A stretch of 39,708 nucleotides of DNA from the NCBI GenBank assembly GCA_028279115.1, contig JANQSV010000159.1, forward strand, positions 1-39,708. Reading direction: 5' to 3'. The notes beneath the pieces were generated by a model. It did no database searches and was not told the origin of the DNA. It worked only from the letters and a program-made list of their open reading frames with translations. The position numbers and the translations under genes were made by a program. Shown here piece by piece: positions 1 through 8,080 of this stretch (the first letter of the stretch is position 1; each line of letters starts with the position of its first letter). The DNA is from Pseudomonadales bacterium. Lineage in GTDB: Bacteria; Pseudomonadota; Gammaproteobacteria; Pseudomonadales; Pseudohongiellaceae.

Positions 1-152
1 CCCACCGCCTCGGAGCCGAGAATTTTCCAATTCATCGCGTGTCCCCGCCATTTCCGTTTCGGGCGCATTATCCACGACATCCGTCCCGCTGTCGCTAGAA
101 TCCGGCTCGTGCTTCCATTATCCTTCCCGGTCGACACACAGGAGGAAAACCG
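1..152. other. Upstream region of the molybdenum hydroxylase operon
   Basis: No gene is visible in these 152 bases. A possible -10 box, tagaat, lies at 96-101, but there is no good -35 box at the right distance, so a promoter here is only a suggestion. A strong ribosome binding site, ggagga, at 141-146 stands 6 bases before the GTG start of the following gene and decides that start. Confidence 0.3.
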
Positions 153-614
153 GTGGCGACGATCAGATTGAACGGAGAGCTTCGGGAACTCGACATAGAA
201 CCCGAAATGCCCCTGCTTTGGGTATTGCGCGACGAACTCGGCATGACCGGAACCAATTTCGGCTGCGGCATCGGCAATTGCGGCGCCTGCACGGTGCATG
301 TCGACGGCAATGCGTTGCGCAGTTGCGTCACGCCGGTAAGCGCGGTCGAAGGGCGTGGCATTACGACCATCGAAGGACTTGCTCAAGTTGCCGGCGGCGC
401 CAATGACCTGAGCCCGGTGCAACAGGCGTGGATCGATCACCAGGTGCCCCAATGCGGCTATTGCCAGTCGGGCATGATCATGGCGGCTACCGCCTTGCTC
501 GCGCGCAATCCCTCGCCCACCGACGAGGAAATCGACGCCGGCATCACCAATATCTGCCGTTGCGGCTCCTACCCGCGGGTGCGCAAGGCCATTCGCGCCC
601 TGGCGAGCGCATAG
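153..614 (+). CDS. iorA: (2Fe-2S) subunit of an isoquinoline 1-oxidoreductase-type molybdenum hydroxylase
   Basis: Small iron-sulfur subunit that passes electrons from the molybdenum site of its partner to an acceptor. The 153 residues contain the full cysteine pattern of the family: Cys38, 43, 46 and 58 bind a plant-ferredoxin-type [2Fe-2S] cluster, and Cys101, 104, 135 and 137 bind the second cluster (CGYC and CRCG motifs). The length is normal for the family. The start is GTG, chosen because ggagga lies 6 bases upstream. The molybdopterin subunit follows 114 bases downstream and is clearly the partner. The subunit has no signal peptide, so it probably leaves the cell folded, carried by the Tat signal of the partner. 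The family is certain; isoquinoline as substrate is not, because many members act on other N-heterocycles or aldehydes. Confidence 0.93.
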   Translation: MATIRLNGELRELDIEPEMPLLWVLRDELGMTGTNFGCGIGNCGACTVHVDGNALRSCVTPVSAVEGRGITTIEGLAQVAGGANDLSPVQQAWIDHQVPQCGYCQSGMIMAATALLARNPSPTDEEIDAGITNICRCGSYPRVRKAIRALASA

Positions 615-728
615 GGCGAGGGCAAGCGATTACGAAGCGACAGCTTCGTGCGCAGCCTGAGCGCCGCCGAGCTGTGCTCGGCGCCCGGACCGGCGTAAGG
701 GTGCCCACAAGCATTCGATAAGGAGACT

Positions 729-2969
729 ATGATGAAACAACCGAAACTGAGCCGGCGCAAGTTCCTCCTCGTCTCCGCCGTCGCCGGCGGCGGCGTGCTG
801 ATCGGCTACGCGGCCACCCGTCCGAGCCGCCACCGGCGCGCCAACGACACGCTCGCCTCGGGCGGCGACCGCTTCGTCACCTCCTGGATCAGGCTGCAGC
901 CCGATAACCGGGTAACGATTTACGTGCCCCATGCGGAAATGGGCCAGGGCGTGCACACTTCCCTGGCGATGATGGCCGCCGACGAACTCGACGCGGCCTG
1001 GGAACTCGTCGATGTCGAACAGGCCCCCGCCACCGACCTGTTCGCCAACGAAGCCGTGGTCGCCGGTTTCGGCGAGGAGTTGCTGCCGGAATTCCTCATG
1101 GGACTGGTCAATTTCGCCGCGCTTCCCGCGGCGCAGATCGTCAACATACAAATCACCGGCGGCAGTTCCTCGGTGCGCTATACCGGCGAGAACAGCATGC
1201 GCGCGGCCGGCGCGGCGGCGCGGCGGATGCTGCTCGAATGCGCGGCCGAACGCTGGAGCGTTGCGGCGGAGGAATGCGCAACCGAATCGAGCCACGTGAT
1301 TCACTCCGCCAGCGGCCGCTCGATCGCCTATGGCGAATTGGCCGATGGCGCCGCCCGGCTAGAGCCGCCGGCAAATCCCGTGCTCAAGGACCGCTCGCAG
1401 TTCAACATCATGGGCAGGGCGATTTCGCGGCGCGACATTCCGGCCAAGGTCGACGGCAGCGCGCCCTACGGCATCGACGCCCATAGCGGGGACATGTTGT
1501 ACGCCGCCTTGCGGCTGGCGCCGGTGTTCGGCGCCAGACTGGCCTCGGTGAACGCCGAAGAGGCGCTCGCTCAACGCGGCGTGCGCAAGGTGGTCGAACT
1601 CGAAGATGGCTATGCCGTGGTCGCCGACAATTACTGGCGCGCGAAACAGGCGCTCGAACTGGTCGAGGCCGAATTCGCGCCGACCGAAAACGACAGCGTC
1701 TCAAGCGCGGTGCTCGCGGAAAGATTCGACCGGGCGCTGGCGGAGAGCAACGGATCGCGGGATTTCGAGAGCGGCGACGCCGATGCCGCGCTGGAAGACG
1801 CGCAAGACGTGTTCGAGGCGAGCTACCGGGTGCCCTATCTCGCCCACGCCGCCATGGAGCCCATGAATTGCACGGTGCATATCCAGGGCGACCGGGCCGA
1901 TCTCTGGACGAGCACCCAGGACGCCCTTGGCATCAAGAGCCGGGTTGCCCGAGTTGCGGGTCTGAGCGAGGACAATGTCACATTCCACCACAGCTATCTC
2001 GGCGGCGGCTTCGGCCGGCGCCTGCCTTTCACCTGGAACGTGATCGATCACGCCACGCTGATTGCCCAGGAAGTCGCGAAGCAATTTGACGCGCCGGTGA
2101 AAACGATCCTCACTCGCGAGGAAGACATGCGCCAGGATTACTACCGGCCCGCCGTACACAGCAACTTCAAGGCGGCGTTCGACGCCGAAGGACGCGTGAC
2201 GGCCTGGCATAACCGATTCACGGGCCCGATCCAGGTTCCTGGCGCAGCGCATATTCCGTACGGCATTCCCAACCAGTCGATTCGCGTAGTCGATGTGGAG
2301 ACCCATGTGCCGATCGCCTCCTGGCGCAGCGTCGATCATTCGCAGCAGACTTTCTTCATCGAGTCCTTCATCGACGAGATCGCCCATCGCGGGGGAACCA
2401 ATCCCTACCAGTTGCGAATGGAACTCCTGCAGGATCACCCGCGCCATCGCAACGTGCTGCAAGTCGCGGCCGAGTCGGCGGGATACGGCAGCGGGTTGCC
2501 CGAGGGCCGCGCCCTCGGCATCGCCGTCCAGGAAAGTTTCGGCAGCATCGCCGCCCAGGTCGCCGAAGTCTCGATCGGCGGCGACGGCCGGCCGGTTGTG
2601 CACAAGGTAACCTGCGCGATGGACTGCGGCTGGGTGGTAAATCCCGACACCGCCGAGGCCCAGATCGAAAGCGGCATCATCTTCGGATTGACCGCGGCGC
2701 TGTATGGCGCGATCACCATCGAGGACGGCCGCGTCGTGCAAGGCAATTTCCCGGATTACGAGATGTTGCGCATGGCCGACTCGCCGGAAATCGTCGTACA
2801 CCTGGTCGAGTCCGGCAACGCGTTGGGAGGCCTCGGCGAACCGGCAACGCCGCCCGTGGCCGCCGCAGTCGCCAACGCGATCTACATCCTCACCGGCCAG
2901 CGAGTCCGCGAACTCCCCATCGGCGACCGTGATTTCTCTATCGACCAGTCGCTTGCGGGCAATGTTTGA
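729..2969 (+). CDS. iorB: Molybdopterin-binding subunit, isoquinoline 1-oxidoreductase beta type
   Basis: Large catalytic subunit (746 residues) of a xanthine-oxidase-family hydroxylase that inserts oxygen from water into an aromatic or aldehyde carbon. It begins with a twin-arginine signal (S-R-R-K-F-L, Arg9-Arg10, then a hydrophobic stretch), so the mature enzyme acts in the periplasm. The molybdopterin-contact motif GGGFGRR lies near residue 425, and the catalytic glutamate is Glu704 in the C-terminal GGLGEPATPP motif. Its length fits a single fused beta subunit of the Ior type. An aaggag sequence stands just before tandem ATG codons at 729 and 732. No FAD subunit, no cytochrome c subunit and no XdhC-type maturation gene lies beside it, so the electron acceptor and the maturation factor must be encoded elsewhere. 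Substrate unknown. Confidence 0.93.
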   Translation: MMKQPKLSRRKFLLVSAVAGGGVLIGYAATRPSRHRRANDTLASGGDRFVTSWIRLQPDNRVTIYVPHAEMGQGVHTSLAMMAADELDAAWELVDVEQAPATDLFANEAVVAGFGEELLPEFLMGLVNFAALPAAQIVNIQITGGSSSVRYTGENSMRAAGAAARRMLLECAAERWSVAAEECATESSHVIHSASGRSIAYGELADGAARLEPPANPVLKDRSQFNIMGRAISRRDIPAKVDGSAPYGIDAHSGDMLYAALRLAPVFGARLASVNAEEALAQRGVRKVVELEDGYAVVADNYWRAKQALELVEAEFAPTENDSVSSAVLAERFDRALAESNGSRDFESGDADAALEDAQDVFEASYRVPYLAHAAMEPMNCTVHIQGDRADLWTSTQDALGIKSRVARVAGLSEDNVTFHHSYLGGGFGRRLPFTWNVIDHATLIAQEVAKQFDAPVKTILTREEDMRQDYYRPAVHSNFKAAFDAEGRVTAWHNRFTGPIQVPGAAHIPYGIPNQSIRVVDVETHVPIASWRSVDHSQQTFFIESFIDEIAHRGGTNPYQLRMELLQDHPRHRNVLQVAAESAGYGSGLPEGRALGIAVQESFGSIAAQVAEVSIGGDGRPVVHKVTCAMDCGWVVNPDTAEAQIESGIIFGLTAALYGAITIEDGRVVQGNFPDYEMLRMADSPEIVVHLVESGNALGGLGEPATPPVAAAVANAIYILTGQRVRELPIGDRDFSIDQSLAGNV

Positions 2970-3010
2970 CCATTGAATGCGGCTTGAGCCATGCTTGAGC
3001 CACATTGATT

Positions 3011-3030
3011 CAGCCGCTTGCTGAAGCGGA
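3011..3030 (+). repeat. Left copy of a 20-base direct repeat flanking the defence island
   Basis: The sequence cagccgcttgctgaagcgga is identical at 15756-15775, where it codes for the last residues of the ABC permease on the minus strand. This left copy runs straight into a decayed hsdM start. Its second half (gctgaagcgga) also resembles the bases just upstream of the intact hsdM start (gctgaaacaga at 5202-5212), so part of the match may come from the hsdM duplication. It may be an attachment or recombination site. Just upstream, 2982-3003 holds two near-identical 11-base units (gcttgagccat, gcttgagccac). Confidence 0.6.
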
Positions 3031-3032
3031 AC

Positions 3033-3218
3033 GTGGCGCTCAGAGAATCCCAACTCTATTCCTCGCTCCGGCGAAGCTGCGACGAATTGCGCGATTCGGT
3101 GAGCCGACACGGCGATTTTGAACAATTCGCGAGTCGAATCGGGTCTGCATTCGAAAGATGGGTATCGCGACAGGAGGATTTCATGCGTATGACGTGGAAC
3201 GTGGAGGAATCGCAATGA
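3033..3218 (+). pseudogene. hsdM remnant with a large internal deletion
   Basis: Read from the GTG at 3033, this 61-residue frame begins like the intact HsdM at 5217: 15 of the first 22 residues agree, including the run SQLYSSL and the run SCDELR. From residue 26 it continues as H-x-x-F-x-x-F-x-x-R-x4-F-x-x-W, which matches HsdM residues 506-523 in spacing and key residues. About 480 codons between these parts are missing. The frame stays open, and its TGA overlaps the ATG of the following ATPase gene (ATGA at 3215-3218), so it could still carry ribosomes into that gene. DNA methyltransferase activity is impossible because the S-adenosylmethionine and NPPF motifs are gone. The first half of the match is strong, the second half weaker. 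Confidence 0.65.
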
Positions 3219-4351
3219 AAGGCGCGCTTGATAAACTCAGTGTCCAAGGATTCAAATCGATTCGCGAACTGAAAGACTTTCAGTTTAATGACTTGAACGT
3301 AATTGTGGGAGCAAATGGTGCGGGAAAAAGCAATCTAATCGAGTTGTTTCGAATGCTTGCGGCAATGGCTGAAAAGAATTTCAGCAAGTTTGTTCTTGCG
3401 CACAATGGAGCGGACGGATTCCTTTTCAACGGTCCGAAAGTCACTTCCGTCATCAGCGCGGAATTCGTTTTTACTTCCCATAGCGATTTTCCCATAGGCT
3501 CGAACATATATAGATTCGAGGCCACTCCGACTGCCGATGGCCGGAAATTTCTTCTATCCGAAGAGCGTGAATATGTGACTACGAGTCCTAGATCTTATGG
3601 TCCAGCCGCAGAGGAAAGCCGCCTTCGGGATGAGAAGGATGAAAAATCGGCAGATGGGAATTGGAATGGAGTTGGGTATTTTGTATATGAGTCAATCTCA
3701 AATTGGATGATCTATCATTTTCACGATACAAGCGCGAATACTCCAATGCGTCGTTATGAAATCATCGAGGATTGCCAGCGCCTTCGATCTGACGCGTCAA
3801 ATATCGCCCCTTTTCTTTTTCACTTAAAACAAGATCACTGGGACTCGAACTGCTACAAAGAGATATTGAACTCAGTTCGGTTGGTCATACCATTCTTTGA
3901 TGACTTCCGACTCGATGTGCATAAACTTGGAGAAGCCAACAAAGTAGCTTTGAGTTGGCAACAAAAGGGGTCCGACTTTCCCATGCAGCCCTTCCACCTC
4001 TCGGACGGTTCAATCCGCTTTATCTGCTTGGCCACCGCGCTACTTCAACCGTCGCCACCGTCGATGATCATTATCGACGAACCTGAGTTGGGACTCCACC
4101 CGGAAGCCATCGGGATTTTGAGCGAACTCATCCAGGATGCGGCGAAACGGACGCAAATCGTTGTTGCGACACAATCGCCGCTCCTGCTGGACCAGTTCGC
4201 AATCGAAGACGTCATAGTGGTCAACCGCAGGAACGGGCAATCCACGTTCGAGCGGCTCGAACGCGCTGATTACGATCAATGGCTGAAAGAATATTCCGTC
4301 GGCCAACTCTGGACCAAGAATGTCATCCAGGGAGGCACGACGAATGAGTAG
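3215..4351 (+). CDS. AAA family (ABC/SMC-like) ATPase of a putative two-gene defence module
   Basis: A 378-residue ATPase. The P-loop GANGAGKS is at about residues 33-40, an LSDGS signature near 262, the Walker B stretch MIIIDEPELGLHP near 285-297, and a switch region VVATQSPLLL after it. This is the compact AAA15/AAA_21 architecture with no long coiled coil. The start is the ATG at 3215, which has ggagga at 3203-3208; frames reaching further upstream have no ribosome binding site. It overlaps the next gene (DUF4276) by 8 bases, so the two are translated together. In known systems, ATPases of this group pair with Toprim-like or other nuclease effectors and sense invasion, as in OLD, PARIS-type and Abi-type systems. 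A defence role here is inferred from that pairing and from the restriction island. Base composition is clearly lower in GC than the neighbours, a sign of transfer. Confidence 0.85.
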   Translation: MKGALDKLSVQGFKSIRELKDFQFNDLNVIVGANGAGKSNLIELFRMLAAMAEKNFSKFVLAHNGADGFLFNGPKVTSVISAEFVFTSHSDFPIGSNIYRFEATPTADGRKFLLSEEREYVTTSPRSYGPAAEESRLRDEKDEKSADGNWNGVGYFVYESISNWMIYHFHDTSANTPMRRYEIIEDCQRLRSDASNIAPFLFHLKQDHWDSNCYKEILNSVRLVIPFFDDFRLDVHKLGEANKVALSWQQKGSDFPMQPFHLSDGSIRFICLATALLQPSPPSMIIIDEPELGLHPEAIGILSELIQDAAKRTQIVVATQSPLLLDQFAIEDVIVVNRRNGQSTFERLERADYDQWLKEYSVGQLWTKNVIQGGTTNE

Positions 4352-5024
4352 TTATGCGGAAGTCGTCGTTTTGACCGAAGGCCGGACGGAACAGCTTTTC
4401 ATCAAACGACTTCTTGCGCCCCACATGGGATTGCGGGGTGTCTACCTGACACCCGTCCAATTGGACAAGCCGGGCCAGAAAGGCGGCGACGTGCGCTTCG
4501 TGCGGGCAAAGAATGACATTGCCCGGCACTTGAAGCAGCGAAACGACACCTATGTGTCGCTAATGGTTGACTACTACGGCATTGGCGGCGATTGGCCGGG
4601 ACTCGATGCCGCGCAAGCGCACACAAAGCCGAGCGATATTGCTTCCGTAATTGGCGCGGCGACTCAGGAAGCCATCGACGCCGAGTTGGCGGACTACCGC
4701 TCAAACGCCCGTTTCGTGCCGCATGTTTCGGTCCACGAGTTTGAAGCGCTGCTTTTCAGTAAACCCGACAGTTTGGCGAACGCTCTCGAAGTAGACCGTA
4801 AACGCATAGACGCGATCATTGAAGAATGCGGCGAACCCGAGGCGATCGACAATTCCCCACATACGGCGCCATCCACGCGCATCGCACGGCTTTACGACCG
4901 TTTCAAGAAAACGAGCACGGGCATCGCCATCGCACGGTCGATCGGGATTGAACAGATGCGTTCGATGTGTCCCGTGTTCAACGGCTGGCTGGGCCGCCTG
5001 GAATCGCTTGCGGTTGGCGCCTGA
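4344..5024 (+). CDS. DUF4276 family protein (Toprim-like), partner of the upstream ATPase
   Basis: A 226-residue protein with the hallmarks of DUF4276: the N-terminal strand ending TEGRTE (Glu12), an acidic V-D-Y-Y-G motif at Asp76, and the family signature HEFEALLF at 131-138. The Glu and Asp sites resemble the metal-binding acidic residues of Toprim nucleases, so it is probably the nuclease or effector arm of the ATPase-DUF4276 pair; this is inference. The start is ATG 4344 with ggagg at 4331-4335, overlapping the ATPase stop by 8 bases. Family membership is secure from the motifs. What nucleic acid it acts on, if any, cannot be read from the sequence. Confidence 0.87.
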   Translation: MSSYAEVVVLTEGRTEQLFIKRLLAPHMGLRGVYLTPVQLDKPGQKGGDVRFVRAKNDIARHLKQRNDTYVSLMVDYYGIGGDWPGLDAAQAHTKPSDIASVIGAATQEAIDAELADYRSNARFVPHVSVHEFEALLFSKPDSLANALEVDRKRIDAIIEECGEPEAIDNSPHTAPSTRIARLYDRFKKTSTGIAIARSIGIEQMRSMCPVFNGWLGRLESLAVGA

Positions 5025-5055
5025 CACTAATTGCGTGTAGCACAAAGGTTGCGCC

Positions 5056-5208
5056 ATGATGCGGAGCCACAAGGACGTATTTACTGAATCGGTTGCGAAT
5101 CGGGAAGCGCAAATGCGAAGTGCGAGAACATACATGAGCACGAAAGACGGAAACGGCAGGCTGCCGGCCATCCATCCGAGTGAAATTCTCAACGCGGTCA
5201 CCGGCTGA
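5056..5208 (+). pseudogene. Truncated HigA/VapI-type antitoxin start
   Basis: A 50-residue frame whose last part reads G-R-L-P-A-I-H-P-S-E-I-L and then stops within six residues. The motif x-P-x-H-P-G/S-E-I-L is the N-terminus of HigA/VapI-type XRE antitoxins, which normally continue for about 80 residues through a helix-turn-helix. Here the helix-turn-helix is missing. An internal ATG at 5134 is the more likely original start. No toxin gene remains beside it. It lies in the 192 bases between the DUF4276 gene and hsdM. It is best read as a fragment left by rearrangement; the short match keeps confidence modest. Confidence 0.45.
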
Positions 5209-5216
5209 AACAGAAC

Positions 5217-7658
5217 ATGGCGCTCAAGAAATCTCAGCTTTATTCTTCGCTCTGGCAGAGTTGCGACGAACTGCGCGGCGGCATGGACGCTTCGCAGTAC
5301 AAGGATTACGTGCTGACGCTGCTGTTCATGAAGTACGTCACGGACAAGCACGAAAGCGACCGCGACGCGCTGATCGAAGTGCCGGAAGGCGGCGGCTTCG
5401 TCGATATGGTCGAACTCAAAGGTCACAAGGAAATTGGCGACAGGATCAACAAGATCATCGGCAGGCTCGCGGAAGCCAACGATCTCAAAGGCGTAATCGA
5501 TCAAGCCGACTTCAACGACGAAAGCAAACTGGGCTCGGGCAAGGCGATGCAGGATCGCTTGTCCAAGCTCGTCGGCATCTTCGAAGATCTCGATTTCAGC
5601 GCCAACCGCGCCGGTGGCGACGACCTGCTCGGCGACGCCTATGAATACCTGATGATGCATTTCGCCACCGAATCGGGCAAAAGCAAGGGGCAGTTCTACA
5701 CCCCCGCCGAAGTCTCCCGGATCATCGCGAAGGTTGTTGGCATCGGTCCTGAAACGCGCCAGGACCAAACGATTTACGATCCCACCTGCGGTTCGGGCTC
5801 CCTTTTGTTGAAGGCCGTTGACGAAGCGCCGAACGGAATCTCGGTCTACGGACAGGAAATGGACAACGCCACCTGGTCCCTGGCCCGAATGAATCTCATC
5901 CTGCATGGTCAGGAGACCGCCGAGATTTGGCGCGACAATACGCTTTCCGACCCCTACTTCAGAAATGAGAACGGCAGCCTCAAGACTCATGATTTCGCCG
6001 TCGCAAATCCGCCGTTTTCCTTCAAGTCCTGGTCCACTGGTTTTGACCCGGACCACGACGAGTTCAATCGCTTCGAATACGGCGCGCCACCCGCCAAGAA
6101 TGGCGACTACGCCTTCCTGCTCCACCTCATAACATCGCTCAAAAGCCGCGGCAAAGGCGCGATAATCCTGCCCCACGGCGTACTGTTTCGCGGCAACCGC
6201 GAAGCTGAAATCCGTCGCAATCTCATCCAGCGCGGCTTGATCAAAGGCATCATCGGCCTTCCCGCCAACCTGTTCTATGGCACCGGCATCCCTGCCTGCA
6301 TCATCGTCATCGACAAGGAAGGCGCCTCGCTTCGCGGCGGCGTTTTCATGATCGACGCGAGCCGCGGATTCATCAAGGACGGCAACAAGAACCGCCTACG
6401 CGAACAGGACATCCACCGCATCGTCGATGTGTTCACCGAACAAATAGAAGTTCCCCGTTACTCGCGCATGGTTCCGGTGGCGGAAATCACAAGCGAGGCC
6501 AACGACTGCAACTTGAACATCCCGCGCTACATCGATTCGAGCGAACCCGAAGACTTGCACGACCTCGAAGCCCACCTGCGCGGCGGCATCCCGAACCGGG
6601 ACATCGAAGCGCTCGGAGAATACTGGTCAGTATTACCGTCGATTCGCGAAGCGCTGTTCGAGGATTTCGGGCGGGAAGGCTACAGCAAAGCGCGAATCGG
6701 CATTCAGGAAGTGAAAACGGCGATTCCCGGCCACGAAGAATTCCGCAAATTTTCCAAGCGTGTCGCAGAAGTGTTCAATAACTGGCGCGAAATTTATCGG
6801 GGCCGGCTGAGCGGAATCCATTCCGGGACCGTGCCAAAGTTCCTCATCGCCGAGTTGTCCGAAGAAATACTGAGCGAATTCGCGGATTCGCCGCTTATAG
6901 ACCCTTACGATGTCTACCAGCGCCTGATGGACTATTGGCAGGAAACCATGCAGGACGATGTGTATCTGATCGTGGGCGAAGGCTGGCGCGACGCCGCCAA
7001 GCCGCGCGGCATCGTCGAAGACAAGCGGCGCAAGCTCAAGGAAACGCCCGACCTCATCGTCAAGCGCCGTAAGTACAAGCTCGACCTGATCCCGCCCGAA
7101 CTCGTCGTCAACCGCTATTACGCGGAGGAAAGTACCGAAATCGAATCATTGCGAACGAAATGCGACGCGGCATCAAGGGAGTTGGAAGAGTTCGCAGAGG
7201 AGCACACCGGTGAAGATGGGCTGCTCGAAGAAGCCCTCAACGACAAGGGCAAACTGACCAAGGCCAGCGCAACTGCCAGATTGCGGGCGATCCGCGCCGA
7301 ACCGGACGGCGAAGAAGAACAGAAGCTACTCGACAAATGCCTGACGCTGCTTACCGCGGAAGCCGACGCGGCCAAGGCGGCAAAGGACGCGCAAGCAGTT
7401 CTCGATGCCCTCGTGCTCGAACGCTACGCCTATCTTTCGGATGCGGAAATCAAGAGTCTGGTGGTAGAAGACAAATGGCTCGCCACCATCCAAGCCGCAA
7501 TCGAGTTCGAACTGCGGAACGTCGCTCAACGCCTTGCGGCCCGCATTGCCCAAATTGAAGAACGCTACGCCAAACCGCTCCCAGACCTGGAACGGGACGT
7601 TGAGATTTACAGCCGCAAGGTCGAAAGGCATCTGGAAAAGATGGGGATCGCATTGTGA
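5217..7658 (+). CDS. hsdM: Type I restriction-modification DNA methyltransferase subunit (HsdM)
   Basis: N6-adenine methyltransferase subunit that, with HsdS, methylates the two-part recognition site and, with HsdR added, forms the restriction enzyme. The N-terminal HsdM bundle covers about residues 1-140. The S-adenosylmethionine motif D-P-T-C-G-S-G lies near 188-194 and the catalytic motif IV, NPPF, near 264-267. At 813 residues it is about 300 longer than typical HsdM; the extra C-terminal part (about 520-813) is charged and helical with probable coiled coil. The ATG at 5217 is supported by the matching start in the remnant at 3033. There is no clear Shine-Dalgarno sequence. hsdS and hsdR follow, separated by inserted genes. 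It must remain active to protect the host genome. Confidence 0.95.
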   Translation: MALKKSQLYSSLWQSCDELRGGMDASQYKDYVLTLLFMKYVTDKHESDRDALIEVPEGGGFVDMVELKGHKEIGDRINKIIGRLAEANDLKGVIDQADFNDESKLGSGKAMQDRLSKLVGIFEDLDFSANRAGGDDLLGDAYEYLMMHFATESGKSKGQFYTPAEVSRIIAKVVGIGPETRQDQTIYDPTCGSGSLLLKAVDEAPNGISVYGQEMDNATWSLARMNLILHGQETAEIWRDNTLSDPYFRNENGSLKTHDFAVANPPFSFKSWSTGFDPDHDEFNRFEYGAPPAKNGDYAFLLHLITSLKSRGKGAIILPHGVLFRGNREAEIRRNLIQRGLIKGIIGLPANLFYGTGIPACIIVIDKEGASLRGGVFMIDASRGFIKDGNKNRLREQDIHRIVDVFTEQIEVPRYSRMVPVAEITSEANDCNLNIPRYIDSSEPEDLHDLEAHLRGGIPNRDIEALGEYWSVLPSIREALFEDFGREGYSKARIGIQEVKTAIPGHEEFRKFSKRVAEVFNNWREIYRGRLSGIHSGTVPKFLIAELSEEILSEFADSPLIDPYDVYQRLMDYWQETMQDDVYLIVGEGWRDAAKPRGIVEDKRRKLKETPDLIVKRRKYKLDLIPPELVVNRYYAEESTEIESLRTKCDAASRELEEFAEEHTGEDGLLEEALNDKGKLTKASATARLRAIRAEPDGEEEQKLLDKCLTLLTAEADAAKAAKDAQAVLDALVLERYAYLSDAEIKSLVVEDKWLATIQAAIEFELRNVAQRLAARIAQIEERYAKPLPDLERDVEIYSRKVERHLEKMGIAL

Positions 7659-7700
7659 ATTCTCCTTCCCACACCTGCAATGCAGAGTTATCGCTTTCGC

Positions 7701-7726
7701 TAAATGCACCAAATATGGTACGTTAG
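7701..7726 (+). promoter_or_regulatory. Possible operator or promoter of the toxin-antitoxin pair
   Basis: Between hsdM and the toxin gene there are 71 bases. They include an AT-rich stretch with the short inverted repeat acca-aata-tggt at 7709-7719 and its surroundings, immediately before the toxin start. Toxin-antitoxin operons of the HigB-like/XRE kind are usually repressed by the antitoxin at such a site. No convincing -35 and -10 pair was found, so this is a weak call. Confidence 0.22.
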
Positions 7727-7729
7727 GCC

Positions 7730-8080
7730 GTGGATGAAGGTAAGCGCTTACCGGCGCGGTTTTTCGCGACCGAAAGTGGCCGGATGCCCGTTCGCATGTG
7801 GCTGCTTGGTCTTTCCGACGCGGATAGGAAACGCATTGGCGACGACATTCGAACGGCTGAGTTTGGGTGGCCTATCGGAATGCCTTTATGCCGCAGGATG
7901 ACGGGTCACGAAGGACTGTGGGAAGTTCGGACGGACTTGCCGGACCAGAGGACCGCACGAGTCTTGTTCTGCGTCTTCTCGGGTCACATGGTTTTGCTTC
8001 ATGGCTTTATCAAGAAGTCCCGGAAAACGCCCAAGTCCGATCTCCATTTGGCAACGAAAAGAATGAGGAGCTTGACATGA
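7730..8080 (+). CDS. RelE/HigB-like toxin of the phage Gp49-like family
   Basis: A 116-residue protein with the full pattern of the Gp49-like (PF05973) family of type II toxins: P-A-R-F-F near the start, then F-G-W-P-I-G-M-P, L-W-E-V-R, and the C-terminal F-I-K-K-S-R-K-T-P. Members are mRNA-cleaving toxins of the RelE fold that act at the ribosome. The start is GTG at 7730, which gives the usual family N-terminus. The TGA overlaps the ATG of the XRE antitoxin (ATGA, 8077-8080), the typical toxin-first order. The pair sits between hsdM and hsdS, so loss of the restriction operon would also lose the antitoxin. Family assignment is firm; toxicity is inferred. Confidence 0.87.
   Translation: MDEGKRLPARFFATESGRMPVRMWLLGLSDADRKRIGDDIRTAEFGWPIGMPLCRRMTGHEGLWEVRTDLPDQRTARVLFCVFSGHMVLLHGFIKKSRKTPKSDLHLATKRMRSLT

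Noticed and set aside
3158-3214. Longer start for the defence ATPase
   Set aside because: The ATG at 3215 has ggagga at the right distance and begins directly before the conserved N-terminal strand; the upstream codons belong to the hsdM relict in another frame.
1701-3215. A 504-residue minus-strand frame opposite iorB
   Set aside because: It crosses the end of iorB and the hsdM relict and shows no domain; the plus-strand reading is well supported.
4701-6176. Long minus-strand frame opposite the DUF4276 and hsdM genes
   Set aside because: It runs across two real plus-strand genes with strong motifs and has no motif of its own.
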